Of a DNA stretch of 64,000 bases, positions 55,511 to 64,000 are shown piece after piece. The position numbers and the translations under genes are program-made. A model generated the notes under the pieces. That model saw nothing but the letters and a program-made list of their open reading frames with translations. It was not told the DNA's origin and did no database searches. Origin of the DNA: an uncultured Enhydrobacter sp. (GTDB lineage Bacteria; Pseudomonadota; Gammaproteobacteria; Pseudomonadales; Moraxellaceae); the NCBI GenBank assembly GCA_946222995.1, contig CAMIOS010000001.1, positions 248,001 to 312,000 on the forward strand, read 5' to 3'. Within the stretch, counting starts at the first letter, position 1. The number at the start of each line of letters is the position of its first letter.

Positions 55511-55950
55511 CTAATACCAAAGGTTATGATAAAAAATAGCCTTTAAGATTATTCCTTTTTTTCAATATACATCACATTTTTTGAAGTTTTAAAAGAAAAT
55601 TCTAGTTTACGTTCGTTCACAATTTTTTTTCTGTACTGTTACTCTTATATGAAGTTTAGTGCTAAAATTTATTTTAGAAACAGTTTTTAATTTCTATTTG
55701 TTGCATTACAAGCAATGATATAAATTAGAATTTACGTACTATCTTAAACAAAAAACCATAATAGCCCTATCTTCTTGTGAGTTTTTTATCAATAACTCTA
55801 TTAAGGGAATATATTGTGCGTGAATAAATAAAGATTTGGAAAGCTTTATTTTTTCTATAGTAAATGTTGATAAATGTTCTATTAGATACTTAAAAAGGAT
55901 TTTTACAAAGTACTATTAAATAGTTGTCAGCTATTTTTTAAGACTAAAAC
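55511..55950. other. 440-base AT-rich gap upstream of the export cassette
   Basis: No coding frame or RNA gene was recognised. A weak hairpin with AAAGG and CCTTT arms (about 55518-55543) lies just after the transposase remnant. The rest probably includes the right end of the remnant and the promoter of the hlyD-like gene; no clear -35/-10 pair was found. Confidence 0.45.
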
Positions 55951-57249
55951 ATGAAAAAATCTTATTATATTCTGATCGCCTTGATATTGGCTGTGGCAGT
56001 CGCTTTTGCTGTGTATATGAACTACAAACGTACCGCTGATACGACCCCAGAAGGCTTTGCCTCTTCCAATGGACGTCTACAATTACAAAATATCGATGTG
56101 GCTAGCCTACGCGCAGGACGTGTCAGCCAAGTGCTTGTGCATGAAGGTGACTTGGTCGAAAAAGGCACGCCACTGGTGACGTTATCTTCTGAAGAACTTG
56201 ATACTCAACTGCAAGGTGCCGAAGCTGCCAAATCACAAGCCGAAGCTGCCAAATCACAAGCCGAAGGCCGTAAATCGCAAGCGCAAGCTGCCAAAGCTCG
56301 TGCTGAAGGCGCGGTCACTCGTGCCATGGGTACCGAAAAACGTGCTGAAGGCGGCTATGCTCGTACCCAAGGCGGTGTCACCCAAGCCGATGCGGTGATT
56401 GCTGCTAAAAAAGCCCAATTACAAATCGCGCTAGACAATCTAAACAATACCAAAGCATTACGGAAAGATGACTTAGTTTCTATCGCTGAATTACAACAGC
56501 GTGAGCAGGCCTACCAAGCTGCCAAAGCCGAAGTTCTTGCTGCTCAAGCCGCCAAAGCACAAGCAGCGGCAGGTGGCACAGAAGCACAAGCAGGTATTGC
56601 TGAAGCCCAATCGGGTATTGCCGAGGCCAAAGCAGCCGTTGCCGAAGCCCAAGCAGGAATTAACCAAGCCCAAGCAGGAATCAACCAAGCCCAAGCAGGA
56701 ATTAACCAAGCCCAATCTCAAATCAATCGTGTTAAATCGATTCAATCAGATATGTATGTGCGTGCCCCACAAGCAGGGCGGGTTGAATATCGCATTGTCG
56801 AAGTGGGTAATGTGATTGCCCCTGGTAGCAAAGTTGTAACCTTAGTTGATCCAAACGATGTCTATCTTGAAATCTTTTTGCCAACTGACAGCAGTAATCA
56901 AGTTCAAATTGGTAGCCCTGCCCGTATCGTGTTAGACGGTATCAAAGCCGTACTCCCTGCCAAAGTTAGCTTTGTGGCTAACCAATCACAATTCACGCCA
57001 AAATCCGTCGAAACCAAAAACGAACGTGAAAAGATGATGTACCGTGTCAAATTAAGTCTTGATCCACAAGTGGCAAGCCGTTACCAAACCTTGCTCAAAG
57101 GCGGTATGACAGCCCAAGGTTATGTGCAACTTGATCCAAGTAAAGCATGGAGCAAGGACCTAGAAGTCAACATGCCATCGATTGTACCAATCGCCCCAAG
57201 CCGACCTGTAAATCCACAAATCGCATCCACCGTAACGGTAGGGCAATAA
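55951..57249 (+). CDS. HlyD-family periplasmic adaptor (YhiI-like)
   Basis: The 432-residue adaptor has an N-terminal membrane helix (YYILIALILAVAVAFAVYM, residues 4-22), a lipoyl-like region (VASLRAGRVSQVLVHEGDLV), a very long Ala- and Gln-rich coiled coil (residues 85-265) and a beta-barrel region (YRIVEVGNVIAPGSKVVTLV). The coil contains near-perfect 21-base repeats in two places. It precedes an RbbA-like ATPase/permease by 20 bases, as yhiI precedes rbbA in E. coli. It should connect the inner-membrane ABC pump with the outer-membrane channel encoded downstream. Confidence 0.9.
   Translation: MKKSYYILIALILAVAVAFAVYMNYKRTADTTPEGFASSNGRLQLQNIDVASLRAGRVSQVLVHEGDLVEKGTPLVTLSSEELDTQLQGAEAAKSQAEAAKSQAEGRKSQAQAAKARAEGAVTRAMGTEKRAEGGYARTQGGVTQADAVIAAKKAQLQIALDNLNNTKALRKDDLVSIAELQQREQAYQAAKAEVLAAQAAKAQAAAGGTEAQAGIAEAQSGIAEAKAAVAEAQAGINQAQAGINQAQAGINQAQSQINRVKSIQSDMYVRAPQAGRVEYRIVEVGNVIAPGSKVVTLVDPNDVYLEIFLPTDSSNQVQIGSPARIVLDGIKAVLPAKVSFVANQSQFTPKSVETKNEREKMMYRVKLSLDPQVASRYQTLLKGGMTAQGYVQLDPSKAWSKDLEVNMPSIVPIAPSRPVNPQIASTVTVGQ
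56224..56265 (+). repeat. 21-base tandem repeat in the hlyD-like coil
   Basis: GCTGCCAAATCACAAGCCGA plus A occurs twice back to back and encodes AAKSQAE twice. A third, diverged copy follows. Confidence 0.8.
56653..56715 (+). repeat. three 21-base tandem repeats in the hlyD-like coil
   Basis: GCAGGAATTAACCAAGCCCA plus A occurs three times with one C/T difference and encodes AGINQAQ three times; a diverged fourth unit follows. Unit gain or loss would change the coil length by seven residues without a frameshift. Confidence 0.85.
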
Positions 57250-57269
57250 CCGACAAAGGATGCGTTAGC

Positions 57270-60113
57270 ATGACTTTCGATAACACTCAATCCAAAGACA
57301 ATAGTCATGACTTTGCTGTGGTAGTGAGCAATGTCTCGCATCGCTATGGTAAGGTCATCCAAGCCATCAAAAACGTCAGTATAGCTATTCCCAAATCTGC
57401 TACCATCGGTCTGGTCGGGCCTGATGGCGTCGGCAAATCGACCTTGCTAAGCCTAATTGCTGGGATGAAAAAAATCCAAACTGGCACAGTTCAAGTGCTG
57501 AACAAGGATATGCACAATAAAAAAGCTCGAGAGTTTTTACTAAATAAAGTCGCCTTTATGCCACAAGGCTTGGGACATAACCTTTACCCGACCCTATCAG
57601 TTTTTGAAAATATCGACTTTCATGCTCGGCTATTTAGCATTGACAAAGCTTCTCGCCAAGCTCGTATTGAGCGATTATTGGTAGCGACCGACTTGCTTAA
57701 GTTCAAAGACCGTCCGGCTGGCAAACTCTCTGGGGGTATGAAACAAAAACTCAGCCTGTGCTGTGCCTTGGTGCACGACCCAGATTTGCTAATTTTGGAT
57801 GAACCGACAACAGGGGTTGACCCCCTCTCGCGTCAGCAGTTCTGGCGATTGGTCGATTCGCTCCGAGCCGAGAACCCAAGCATGACTGTGCTTGTTTCGA
57901 CAGCGTATATCGATGAAGCCGCCCAGTTTGAGTACATCATCGCGATGAACGATGGCGAAGTGCTAATTAATGATAAAACCACCAATGTGGTGAAAAAATA
58001 TGCCCAAAACTATTATGATGCTGAAGGTCGGCTCAACCTTGAAGAAGCCTATAATGTGCTATTGCCAGAAAATAAACGCGGCGACAGTAACTTTACAGTA
58101 CCCCCGTTTGTACTCGACCCTAGCCTACCACCAGCCATTAAAGCCGAAGGCTTAACCAAACGCTTTGGTGACTTTGTGGCAGTGAACCATGTGAGTTTTA
58201 GTATCGCTCAAGGTGAGATTTTTGGCTTTTTAGGGTCAAATGGTTGCGGTAAATCCACTACCATGAAAATGTTGACAGGCTTACTTGATGTGACTGAAGG
58301 TACAGCCAAATTGCTTGGCGAACCTGTTACCGCAGGTAGCATCGAAAACCGCCTAAAAGTCGGCTATATGTCACAAGCTTTCTCTCTTTACGAAGAACTG
58401 ACTGTACGTGGTAACTTAAAACTCCATGCCAAACTATACCGTATACCAGAAAGTGAACAGAAAAACTATATCGACCAAAGCCTTGCCACCTTTGATTTGA
58501 CCAAAGAAGCCGACAAACTGCCGGCAGATTTACCACTGGGTATTCGCCAACGCCTGCAATTAGCAGCTGCATGCTTGCACCAACCTAAAGTGTTGATTTT
58601 AGATGAGCCGACGTCAGGGGTTGACCCCGCTGCAAGGGATATGTTTTGGAAAAAATTGGTCGAATTATCTCGTGAACAACGGATTACCATTTTTGTCTCC
58701 ACCCATTTTATGAGTGAAGCGTTGCGTTGTGATCGTATTTCGCTGATGCAGCAAGGCAACTTGCTAGCGGTGGGCAAACCACGAGAGTTACAAGCCAACA
58801 AACACGCCAAAACGTTGGAAGAAGCCTTTATCGAGTATTTACTCGAAACATCCAATGACAACAAAGTCGAGCAAAAACCCACTAAAGCTAATAATCAAGC
58901 AAATGGCGAACAGATCAAATCAACCACAGCGCAAACACAATCGGCTAAAGAGACCGGTAAAAAAGCCAACCACAGTAAAGGCTTATGGGCTTGGTTGTCA
59001 CTCATGCTTGCTTTTGCCAATCGGGAAAGCAAAGAATTACGCCGAGATAAAATTCGGCTATCATTTGCTTTGATTGGCCCTGTGATCATCATGATGACGG
59101 TAGCGTATGCTGTGTCTTTTGACATTAATCATTTGAACATGGCAGTTATCGATCACGACCAAAGTACTGAAAGCCGTGAACTTATCCAATATTTTGATGG
59201 TTCGCCTTATTTTTCGGGCGTAAAAAAGCTTGACTCTATCGAAGAAGTCCAAACGCAGCTTAAAAGCGGTCAATCTAAACTGGTGTTAGAAATCCCTGAC
59301 CATTTTGCTTCAGATATGAAGCACTTAGACAGACCTGAGATTAATTTTTATATTGACGGTAGTGCGCCCTTTATTGCAGACAATATCAAAGGCTTTGTCA
59401 CAGGTATTTTACTCAACTATGCCCAAGACAAAATCCGTCAAACAGGCTTACCCCTTGATACCCGCCCTGTGATGGTGATAGACCCGCGTTTTTTATATAA
59501 TCAAGGCTTTGCCAGTATTTATGCCATCATCCCTGGCACGATTATGCTTGGCTTGATTTTGATTCCTGCGATGATGACTGCTTTAGGGGTAGTACGAGAA
59601 AAAGAGCTCGGCTCAATTAGCAATCTTTATACATCTCCTGCCTCAACCACCCAGTTTTTAATAGGAAAGCAAATACCCTATATTTTGACCGCATTGGGCA
59701 GTTATTTTAGCTTAGTTTGGATTGCAATCGTCATTATTGGTGTACCGATCAAAGGCTCGTTTATGGGACTAACCATTGGGGCATTTTTGTTGGTGTGTAC
59801 TGCAACAGGCTTTGGATTATGGATTTCTTCAATGATGAAAACCCAAGTTTCTGCTGTGTTTGCTACGGCGGTGGCTGCCATGATTCCTGCATTGAACTTT
59901 TCAGGTTTTTTATACCCACTGTCATCGATCACAGGCAGTAGCCATTGGGTAGGTCAAGCTTTTCCTGCGGCATACTTCCAACAAATCAGCTTAGGTGCAT
60001 TTACCAAAGGGTTAGGCATTGACAGTTTTGTGCATAACTATGTGATTATTTTAGGCTTTGGGGTTGCCTATGTAACCTTGGCAAGTCTGTGTTTGCAAAA
60101 ACAGGAGAAATAA
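57270..60113 (+). CDS. rbbA: RbbA-like ABC protein: two ATPase domains fused to an ABC-2 permease
   Basis: The 947-residue protein has a first ABC domain (Walker A GPDGVGKS about residues 50-57, signature LSGGMKQKLSL, Walker B LLILDEPTTGVD), a second (GSNGCGKS about residue 322, degenerate signature LPLGIRQRLQLA, LILDEPTSGVD) and a C-terminal ABC-2 permease with about six helices (from about residue 610). This is the layout of E. coli RbbA (911 residues). The start at 57270 follows an AAGGA site; an upstream frame from 57147 overlaps the previous gene and is not used. It should drive export of an unknown substrate. Confidence 0.9.
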   Translation: MTFDNTQSKDNSHDFAVVVSNVSHRYGKVIQAIKNVSIAIPKSATIGLVGPDGVGKSTLLSLIAGMKKIQTGTVQVLNKDMHNKKAREFLLNKVAFMPQGLGHNLYPTLSVFENIDFHARLFSIDKASRQARIERLLVATDLLKFKDRPAGKLSGGMKQKLSLCCALVHDPDLLILDEPTTGVDPLSRQQFWRLVDSLRAENPSMTVLVSTAYIDEAAQFEYIIAMNDGEVLINDKTTNVVKKYAQNYYDAEGRLNLEEAYNVLLPENKRGDSNFTVPPFVLDPSLPPAIKAEGLTKRFGDFVAVNHVSFSIAQGEIFGFLGSNGCGKSTTMKMLTGLLDVTEGTAKLLGEPVTAGSIENRLKVGYMSQAFSLYEELTVRGNLKLHAKLYRIPESEQKNYIDQSLATFDLTKEADKLPADLPLGIRQRLQLAAACLHQPKVLILDEPTSGVDPAARDMFWKKLVELSREQRITIFVSTHFMSEALRCDRISLMQQGNLLAVGKPRELQANKHAKTLEEAFIEYLLETSNDNKVEQKPTKANNQANGEQIKSTTAQTQSAKETGKKANHSKGLWAWLSLMLAFANRESKELRRDKIRLSFALIGPVIIMMTVAYAVSFDINHLNMAVIDHDQSTESRELIQYFDGSPYFSGVKKLDSIEEVQTQLKSGQSKLVLEIPDHFASDMKHLDRPEINFYIDGSAPFIADNIKGFVTGILLNYAQDKIRQTGLPLDTRPVMVIDPRFLYNQGFASIYAIIPGTIMLGLILIPAMMTALGVVREKELGSISNLYTSPASTTQFLIGKQIPYILTALGSYFSLVWIAIVIIGVPIKGSFMGLTIGAFLLVCTATGFGLWISSMMKTQVSAVFATAVAAMIPALNFSGFLYPLSSITGSSHWVGQAFPAAYFQQISLGAFTKGLGIDSFVHNYVIILGFGVAYVTLASLCLQKQEK

Positions 60114-60116
60114 GCC

Positions 60117-61280
60117 ATGTATCATCAAGTTAGCAGGCCACCATCCCCATGGGGACAATGGGTTAAAAACGTCATCACCTTAACCAACAAGGAGTTTCAA
60201 ACCCTATTTAGCGATAAAATGGTAATTATCATCATTGCGTTTTTGTTCACCGTGTCGATTTATACCATTTCGACAGGGATCACTACCGAAGTGCATAACG
60301 CCACTGTGGCAGTGGTTGACCACGACCAATCGCAAATGAGCAATTATATGGTATCGACCCTACAACCACCAAACTTTCAAAAACCCGTGTATGTACCAGA
60401 TACTGAAAAACTCAGTGATGGCTTTGATAAAGGCGACTATATTTTCTCGCTTGAATTTCCAGAAAATTTTGAGAAAGACGTGCGGGATAATAAACATCCA
60501 ACGGTGCAACTTTCTGCTGATGCCACTGCCGTGTCGCAAGCAGGGGTGGGTATGGTGTATATCCAAGAGATTTTTAATAAAGAAAGCTATCACTATCTTA
60601 AAAAAACCAGCCCGTTAGACCAACTACCGGTCAAGGTGCAAACCAGCGTGTGGTTTAATCCGAATACTACCAGCCATTGGTTTTTCTCGGTAACCAACAT
60701 TGTGGGCTTCATTTTTTTACTTGCCATGATGCTAGTGGGCGCGGCGATTATCCGTGAAAAAGAACGAGGAACGATTGAGCATTTACTGGTCATGCCTGTT
60801 TCCGCCAACCAAATAGCCTTGTCAAAAATCATCAGTAACGGCGTGGTGATAGCAACGGCTGCGTTTTTATCCTTGATGTTTGTGGTGCAAGGGTGGCTTG
60901 GTGTCCAGATTAATGGCTCAATTGCCTTGTATATGCTGGGTACATTTGTATTTTTATTCTCGGCGTCAGCAATGGGTATTATGTTTGCTACCCTTGCGCC
61001 GACTTTGCCACAATTTGGACTATTGTCGTTGCCGGTGTATGTGGTTTTACGACTAATATCAGGCGGCGATGCCCCCTTTGAGAGTATGCCTACCTGGGTG
61101 CAAAGTATTTCGCAATTCTCCCCTGTGACCCAATATGCCTTATTTAGCCATGCGGTGCTATTTCGTGACGCCAATTTGCCTATCGTGGGACATTATTTGC
61201 TCGAGATGACCGTGTCAGGTCTGATTTTTATGTTTTTTGCCCTAAAACGCTTCCGCAGTATGCTTGATAAACAAGGGTAA
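60117..61280 (+). CDS. yhhJ: ABC-2 type permease (YhhJ-like)
   Basis: The 387-residue protein has one N-terminal helix (MVIIIIAFLFTVSIYTIST), a periplasmic loop of about 140 residues with AVVDHDQSQMSNYM, and five C-terminal helices with the ABC-2 signature VGAAIIREKERGTIEHLLVMP. Its partner RbbA has a similar DHDQST loop, so the two form the membrane pair. It starts three bases after the rbbA stop. This is the yhiI-rbbA-yhhJ gene order. Confidence 0.9.
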   Translation: MYHQVSRPPSPWGQWVKNVITLTNKEFQTLFSDKMVIIIIAFLFTVSIYTISTGITTEVHNATVAVVDHDQSQMSNYMVSTLQPPNFQKPVYVPDTEKLSDGFDKGDYIFSLEFPENFEKDVRDNKHPTVQLSADATAVSQAGVGMVYIQEIFNKESYHYLKKTSPLDQLPVKVQTSVWFNPNTTSHWFFSVTNIVGFIFLLAMMLVGAAIIREKERGTIEHLLVMPVSANQIALSKIISNGVVIATAAFLSLMFVVQGWLGVQINGSIALYMLGTFVFLFSASAMGIMFATLAPTLPQFGLLSLPVYVVLRLISGGDAPFESMPTWVQSISQFSPVTQYALFSHAVLFRDANLPIVGHYLLEMTVSGLIFMFFALKRFRSMLDKQG

Positions 61281-61392
61281 AGATAATTTTGGCAAAATTA
61301 CGGTATATTGGGTGTATGCGTTATACCCTTACCAATCGAGATGTTAACCAAATCCAAAGTTAAAAATAGTGATAAAAATGACCGGTAAAACT

Positions 61393-62859
61393 ATGAAGCA
61401 ATCTACTTTATCTCATTTAATTTTAGCAGGTATATTAACCACTGCTTTTACCGCCAGTTTAACTGGCTGTCAAAATACGCCTGTCAAATCGCAATCCCAA
61501 GTTGTTATGCCACAAAAATTTAATTATGTATTGCCGGTTGGTGAGCAAAGCAATATCAGCACATGGTGGCAAAATTTCCATGACCCTGTACTTACTAGCC
61601 TAATCGAGCACGCCCTACAAACGGCACCGGATATACGAGAAGCTAAGGCTCGGATTGATGAAGCAAGCGCAGTTGCTAATCTTGCCAATGCCAATAAAGG
61701 TATTATGGTAGGTGCCGGTGGCAGCATCACAGGCGTGAATAGTGATGTCGATAACCCTCTACCCTCTAAGGTCCGCAAACCTCTAGGTATGCTTGGTAGT
61801 GATTGGGGCGATTCTAGCCTTGATGTTGATGGACATGCTTATCATTTGGGTATATTAGCTAGTTGGGAACCTGATTTTTTTGGCAAAAAACAAAGCGATG
61901 CCGATGCCGCAGGCTACGCCTATCTTGCGACCCAAGAAAAAATCCACGGTGCTCATATGCTAGTCGCTGCCAAAATCGCCCAAGCGTATTTTCAAGCACG
62001 CAGTAAAGAACAAGAAGCGTTAATTCTCAAGCAAACCCAATCCTCGCTAAGCGAGTTACGCCGTTACGCCAAAGCGCGTTTTGATTTAGGACAAGCGACT
62101 CGCTATGACATTGATGATATCGATATTAAATTGCAAGGTATCAAAGCCAAACAAGACAATCTATCTGCAGAACGTCAAGCCAACATCCGCCAAATCGCAG
62201 TATTAAGTGGTAAGACATCACAAGACTTTGACTTGCCACCTAGCCCTATCAATGTCTTAAAACACTTGCCCCCCGCCCCACAAGGCTATTATCCTAGCGA
62301 TTTACTGACCCGTCGCCCCGATATTCGCGCCAAACAGGCGCAAGTTAATGCACTAGCCGCTTTGCATGGTAGCGCGGTTGCCGACCAATACCCTAGATTT
62401 GGGATTAATTTTGGGGCATTGAATGGCGGTTTGTCCATTAGTAATAATGACTTAGATAGTACCGGGATAACCGCAGGGCTGATTAATGCCAATGTCTCGG
62501 TGCCATTGTTTACCAATGGCCGTATTAAACATAATATCGAAGCAGCCGATGCCCGAGTACAGGCGGCAATGGCGGACTATGATAAAACCTTGCTCACTGC
62601 ATTGGCAGAAGTGGATAACAGCTCACAGCTTAATACCGCTTTGATTCGTCAACATCGTAACCTACAAAATGCCGTCAAAGATGCCGAACTACAGGCAGAC
62701 CATGCCAAAAAGTTATTTAATTATGGACGACTAACCTTTGACGATATGCCAAAGGCTCGACTCACCGCCCAAGAATATGAGCAAAATTTGCTACAAAATG
62801 AATTGGGTCAAGCCCTTAATTTGATTGCCTTATATAACAGCTTGGGTGGTGGGTGGTAA
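61393..62859 (+). CDS. outer-membrane efflux lipoprotein (TolC/NodT family)
   Basis: The protein has a lipoprotein signal with LTGC, so Cys26 is the acylated residue when the start is ATG 61393 (488 residues). ATG 61378 or GTG 61369 are also open and none has a clear ribosome-binding site. Two TolC-type repeats follow, with WWQNFHDPVLTSLIEHALQTAPDI-like start (in part), ASWEPDFFGKKQSDADAAG and LTRRPDIRAKQAQV. It forms the outer-membrane channel for the cassette, 98-112 bases after the yhhJ-like gene. This completes a three-part export system. Confidence 0.9.
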   Translation: MKQSTLSHLILAGILTTAFTASLTGCQNTPVKSQSQVVMPQKFNYVLPVGEQSNISTWWQNFHDPVLTSLIEHALQTAPDIREAKARIDEASAVANLANANKGIMVGAGGSITGVNSDVDNPLPSKVRKPLGMLGSDWGDSSLDVDGHAYHLGILASWEPDFFGKKQSDADAAGYAYLATQEKIHGAHMLVAAKIAQAYFQARSKEQEALILKQTQSSLSELRRYAKARFDLGQATRYDIDDIDIKLQGIKAKQDNLSAERQANIRQIAVLSGKTSQDFDLPPSPINVLKHLPPAPQGYYPSDLLTRRPDIRAKQAQVNALAALHGSAVADQYPRFGINFGALNGGLSISNNDLDSTGITAGLINANVSVPLFTNGRIKHNIEAADARVQAAMADYDKTLLTALAEVDNSSQLNTALIRQHRNLQNAVKDAELQADHAKKLFNYGRLTFDDMPKARLTAQEYEQNLLQNELGQALNLIALYNSLGGGW

Positions 62860-62994
62860 TTGTGATTCATGGTAATAAAGGCTACACCAACCAACCACGA
62901 GCCAATACGTTTGCTAAAGACATTACCTTTATTACCCGAAATAAGAAAAATATGAATCTCACAGAATTAGAAGCCATTGATAAACGCTTGCTTA

Positions 62995-63253
62995 GTAAGC
63001 ATCCGACCACCCCCTATTGCGGTTGCCAAACATGAGGTAATAACTCATCAATATCCTTATCTTTATGGGTCGGCAACCGTTTTAGCACATCAGACAAATA
63101 CACATAAACATCCAACCCATTCAAACGAGCCGACCGAATCAGCGACATAATCACTGCTGCACGCTGACCACTACGCAAAGAGCCAGTGAACAACCAATTT
63201 TTTCTACCCGGCTTGCCTGTATCTTCACTTTCAATACGCGCAAAGGTTTCTAG
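62995..63253 (-). mobile_element. IS66-family remnant, tnpC 3' end and terminal repeat
   Basis: The minus-strand frame 63014-63253 encodes the C-terminal end of the IS66 TnpC transposase: GRKNWLFTGSLRSGQRAAVI (from about 63208), LIRSARLNGLDVYVYLSDVL, and DIDELLPHVWQPQ before the stop at 63014. A terminal-repeat-like GTAAGCATCC lies at 62995-63004, beyond the stop, as expected for the end of an IS66 element. All of tnpA, tnpB and most of tnpC are missing. The open frame abuts the stop of the aldehyde dehydrogenase gene. Confidence 0.8.
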
Positions 63254-64000
63254 TTAATTAACATCTACACACCAATATTTAGTAGTAACATACTCTTCGA
63301 TGCCATATTTTGAGCCTTCACGACCAAATCCAGATTGCTTGACGCCGCCAAATGGAGCAACTTCGGTGGAAAGCAAGCCTGTATTTTGGGCGACCATGCC
63401 ATATTCCAATCCTTCAGTGACTCGCCATGAACGTGCCATGTCTTTGGTATAAAAATACGCCGCCAAACCATAAATGGTATTGTTAGCATGGGCAATGACT
63501 TGCTCTTCGCTCTCAAATACAAACACAGGGGCAATCGGTCCAAAGATTTCTTGGCTTGCAATGTCCATGTCATCGCTGATATCGGTAATAATGGTCGGTT
63601 CAAAGCTTAATGCTGAAGCATTGTGCGGCTTACCGCCTGTTACGAGCGTTGCGCCTTTATTTAATGCATCAAAGAGCAAGTCTTGTACTTTATTCAATGC
63701 CGCTTGGTTGATAAGTGGACCCACTTCTACGCCTTCCTCTAACCCATTACCGACTTTTAAAGCGTCAACTTTTTGTTTAAAGAGTGCCAAAAACTTATCT
63801 TTGATAGACGACTGTACATATACCCGATTGGCACACACACAAGTTTGACCTGCATTACGGTATTTTGAAGCGATTAGACCTGTTGCAGCTTTTTCAAGGT
63901 CAGCATCTTCAAACACGATAAATGGGGCATTTCCCCCAAGCTCCATAGACAGCTTTTTGACGGTAGAGGCACATTGCGACATTAATACTCTTCCCACTTC
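63254..64000 (-). CDS. gabD: NAD(P)-dependent aldehyde dehydrogenase, GabD-like, 3' part
   Basis: The last 248 codons of an aldehyde dehydrogenase are present; the gene runs off the window. The catalytic Glu is in KLSMELGGNAPFIVF and the catalytic Cys in NAGQTCVCANRVYV. The C-terminal FGGVKQSGFGREGSKYGIEE and VTTKYWCVDVN agree with succinate-semialdehyde dehydrogenase GabD. It oxidises succinate semialdehyde to succinate in GABA use, or a related aldehyde. An IS66 remnant begins right after its stop, so its downstream neighbour has been altered. Confidence 0.9.
   Translation of the reverse strand, partial: EVGRVLMSQCASTVKKLSMELGGNAPFIVFEDADLEKAATGLIASKYRNAGQTCVCANRVYVQSSIKDKFLALFKQKVDALKVGNGLEEGVEVGPLINQAALNKVQDLLFDALNKGATLVTGGKPHNASALSFEPTIITDISDDMDIASQEIFGPIAPVFVFESEEQVIAHANNTIYGLAAYFYTKDMARSWRVTEGLEYGMVAQNTGLLSTEVAPFGGVKQSGFGREGSKYGIEEYVTTKYWCVDVN

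Noticed and set aside
56491..56815. Repetitive Lys/Pro- and Cys/Leu-rich frames inside the hlyD-like gene
   Set aside because: They are other-frame shadows of the 21-base repeats.
57147..57269. Longer N-terminus for the RbbA-like protein
   Set aside because: It overlaps the end of the hlyD-like gene and is basic and unlike the family; ATG 57270 has a ribosome-binding site.
62853..63035. 60-codon frame after the efflux channel gene
   Set aside because: It runs into the IS66 end. The part from ATG 62953 (NLTELEAIDKRLLS) could be the start of a gene cut by IS66, but nothing else supports it.
1..64000. CRISPR arrays, rRNA, tRNA and riboswitches
   Set aside because: No regularly spaced repeats, no tRNA-like cloverleaf ends and no known riboswitch core were seen by eye; a covariance-model scan would be needed to exclude small RNAs.

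Overview
The window comes from a gamma-proteobacterium, most likely family Moraxellaceae (Moraxella/Faucicola osloensis-like or a near relative). This is inferred from protein flavour, the AT-leaning base composition and the gene neighbourhoods; no rRNA or tRNA gene is present to confirm it. Coding density is high for 1-52 kb. No CRISPR array, prophage or replication origin was seen.

Region 1 (1-12 kb) is core metabolism and envelope: the 3' end of dapD, pcaC, queE, purB, then on the minus strand a pyrD-cvpA-purF operon (nucleotide synthesis) and tolQ-tolR-tolA-tolB. The place downstream of tolB where pal usually lies is held by a second, shortened TolB-like propeller protein.

Region 2 (12-24 kb) has two unrecognised genes, then a six-gene minus-strand operon: SpoIIM-like, membrane protein, DUF4129, DUF4350, MoxR ATPase and DUF58. 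A voltage-gated-type K+ channel follows, then an MFS pump gene broken by one in-frame TAG.

Region 3 (24-41 kb) has a glycosyltransferase, an orphan YejF-type double ABC ATPase preceded by a 51-residue small gene and decayed copies of its own 5' end, a nitroreductase, a CitE-like lyase, a uracil permease, xseA-xseB, kup, an emrAB-type pump with a divergent TetR regulator, a phosphoesterase, mnmA and a receiver-only response regulator.

Region 4 (41-52.4 kb) is the most distinctive. It has a tandem-duplicated 3-hydroxyacyl-CoA dehydrogenase; a cluster of DUF1269 protein, catalase-like haem protein, DyP peroxidase and a 189-residue protein, with a 170-bp inverted-repeat element inside it; and an Anbu-type proteasome-like locus (circularly permuted ATP-grasp fused to an alpha-E-like domain, two transglutaminase-like proteins, Anbu peptidase).

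Region 5 (52.4-64 kb) is AT-rich and rearranged. After pbpG and a DksA-like gene come remnants of an IstB (IS21) gene and an IS701-like transposase, then a complete export cassette (HlyD adaptor, RbbA-like double-ATPase/permease, YhhJ-like permease, outer-membrane lipoprotein channel), then an IS66 remnant abutting the end of a GabD-type aldehyde dehydrogenase gene that runs off the window. The export cassette is thus bracketed by insertion-sequence debris, which suggests it was acquired or moved.
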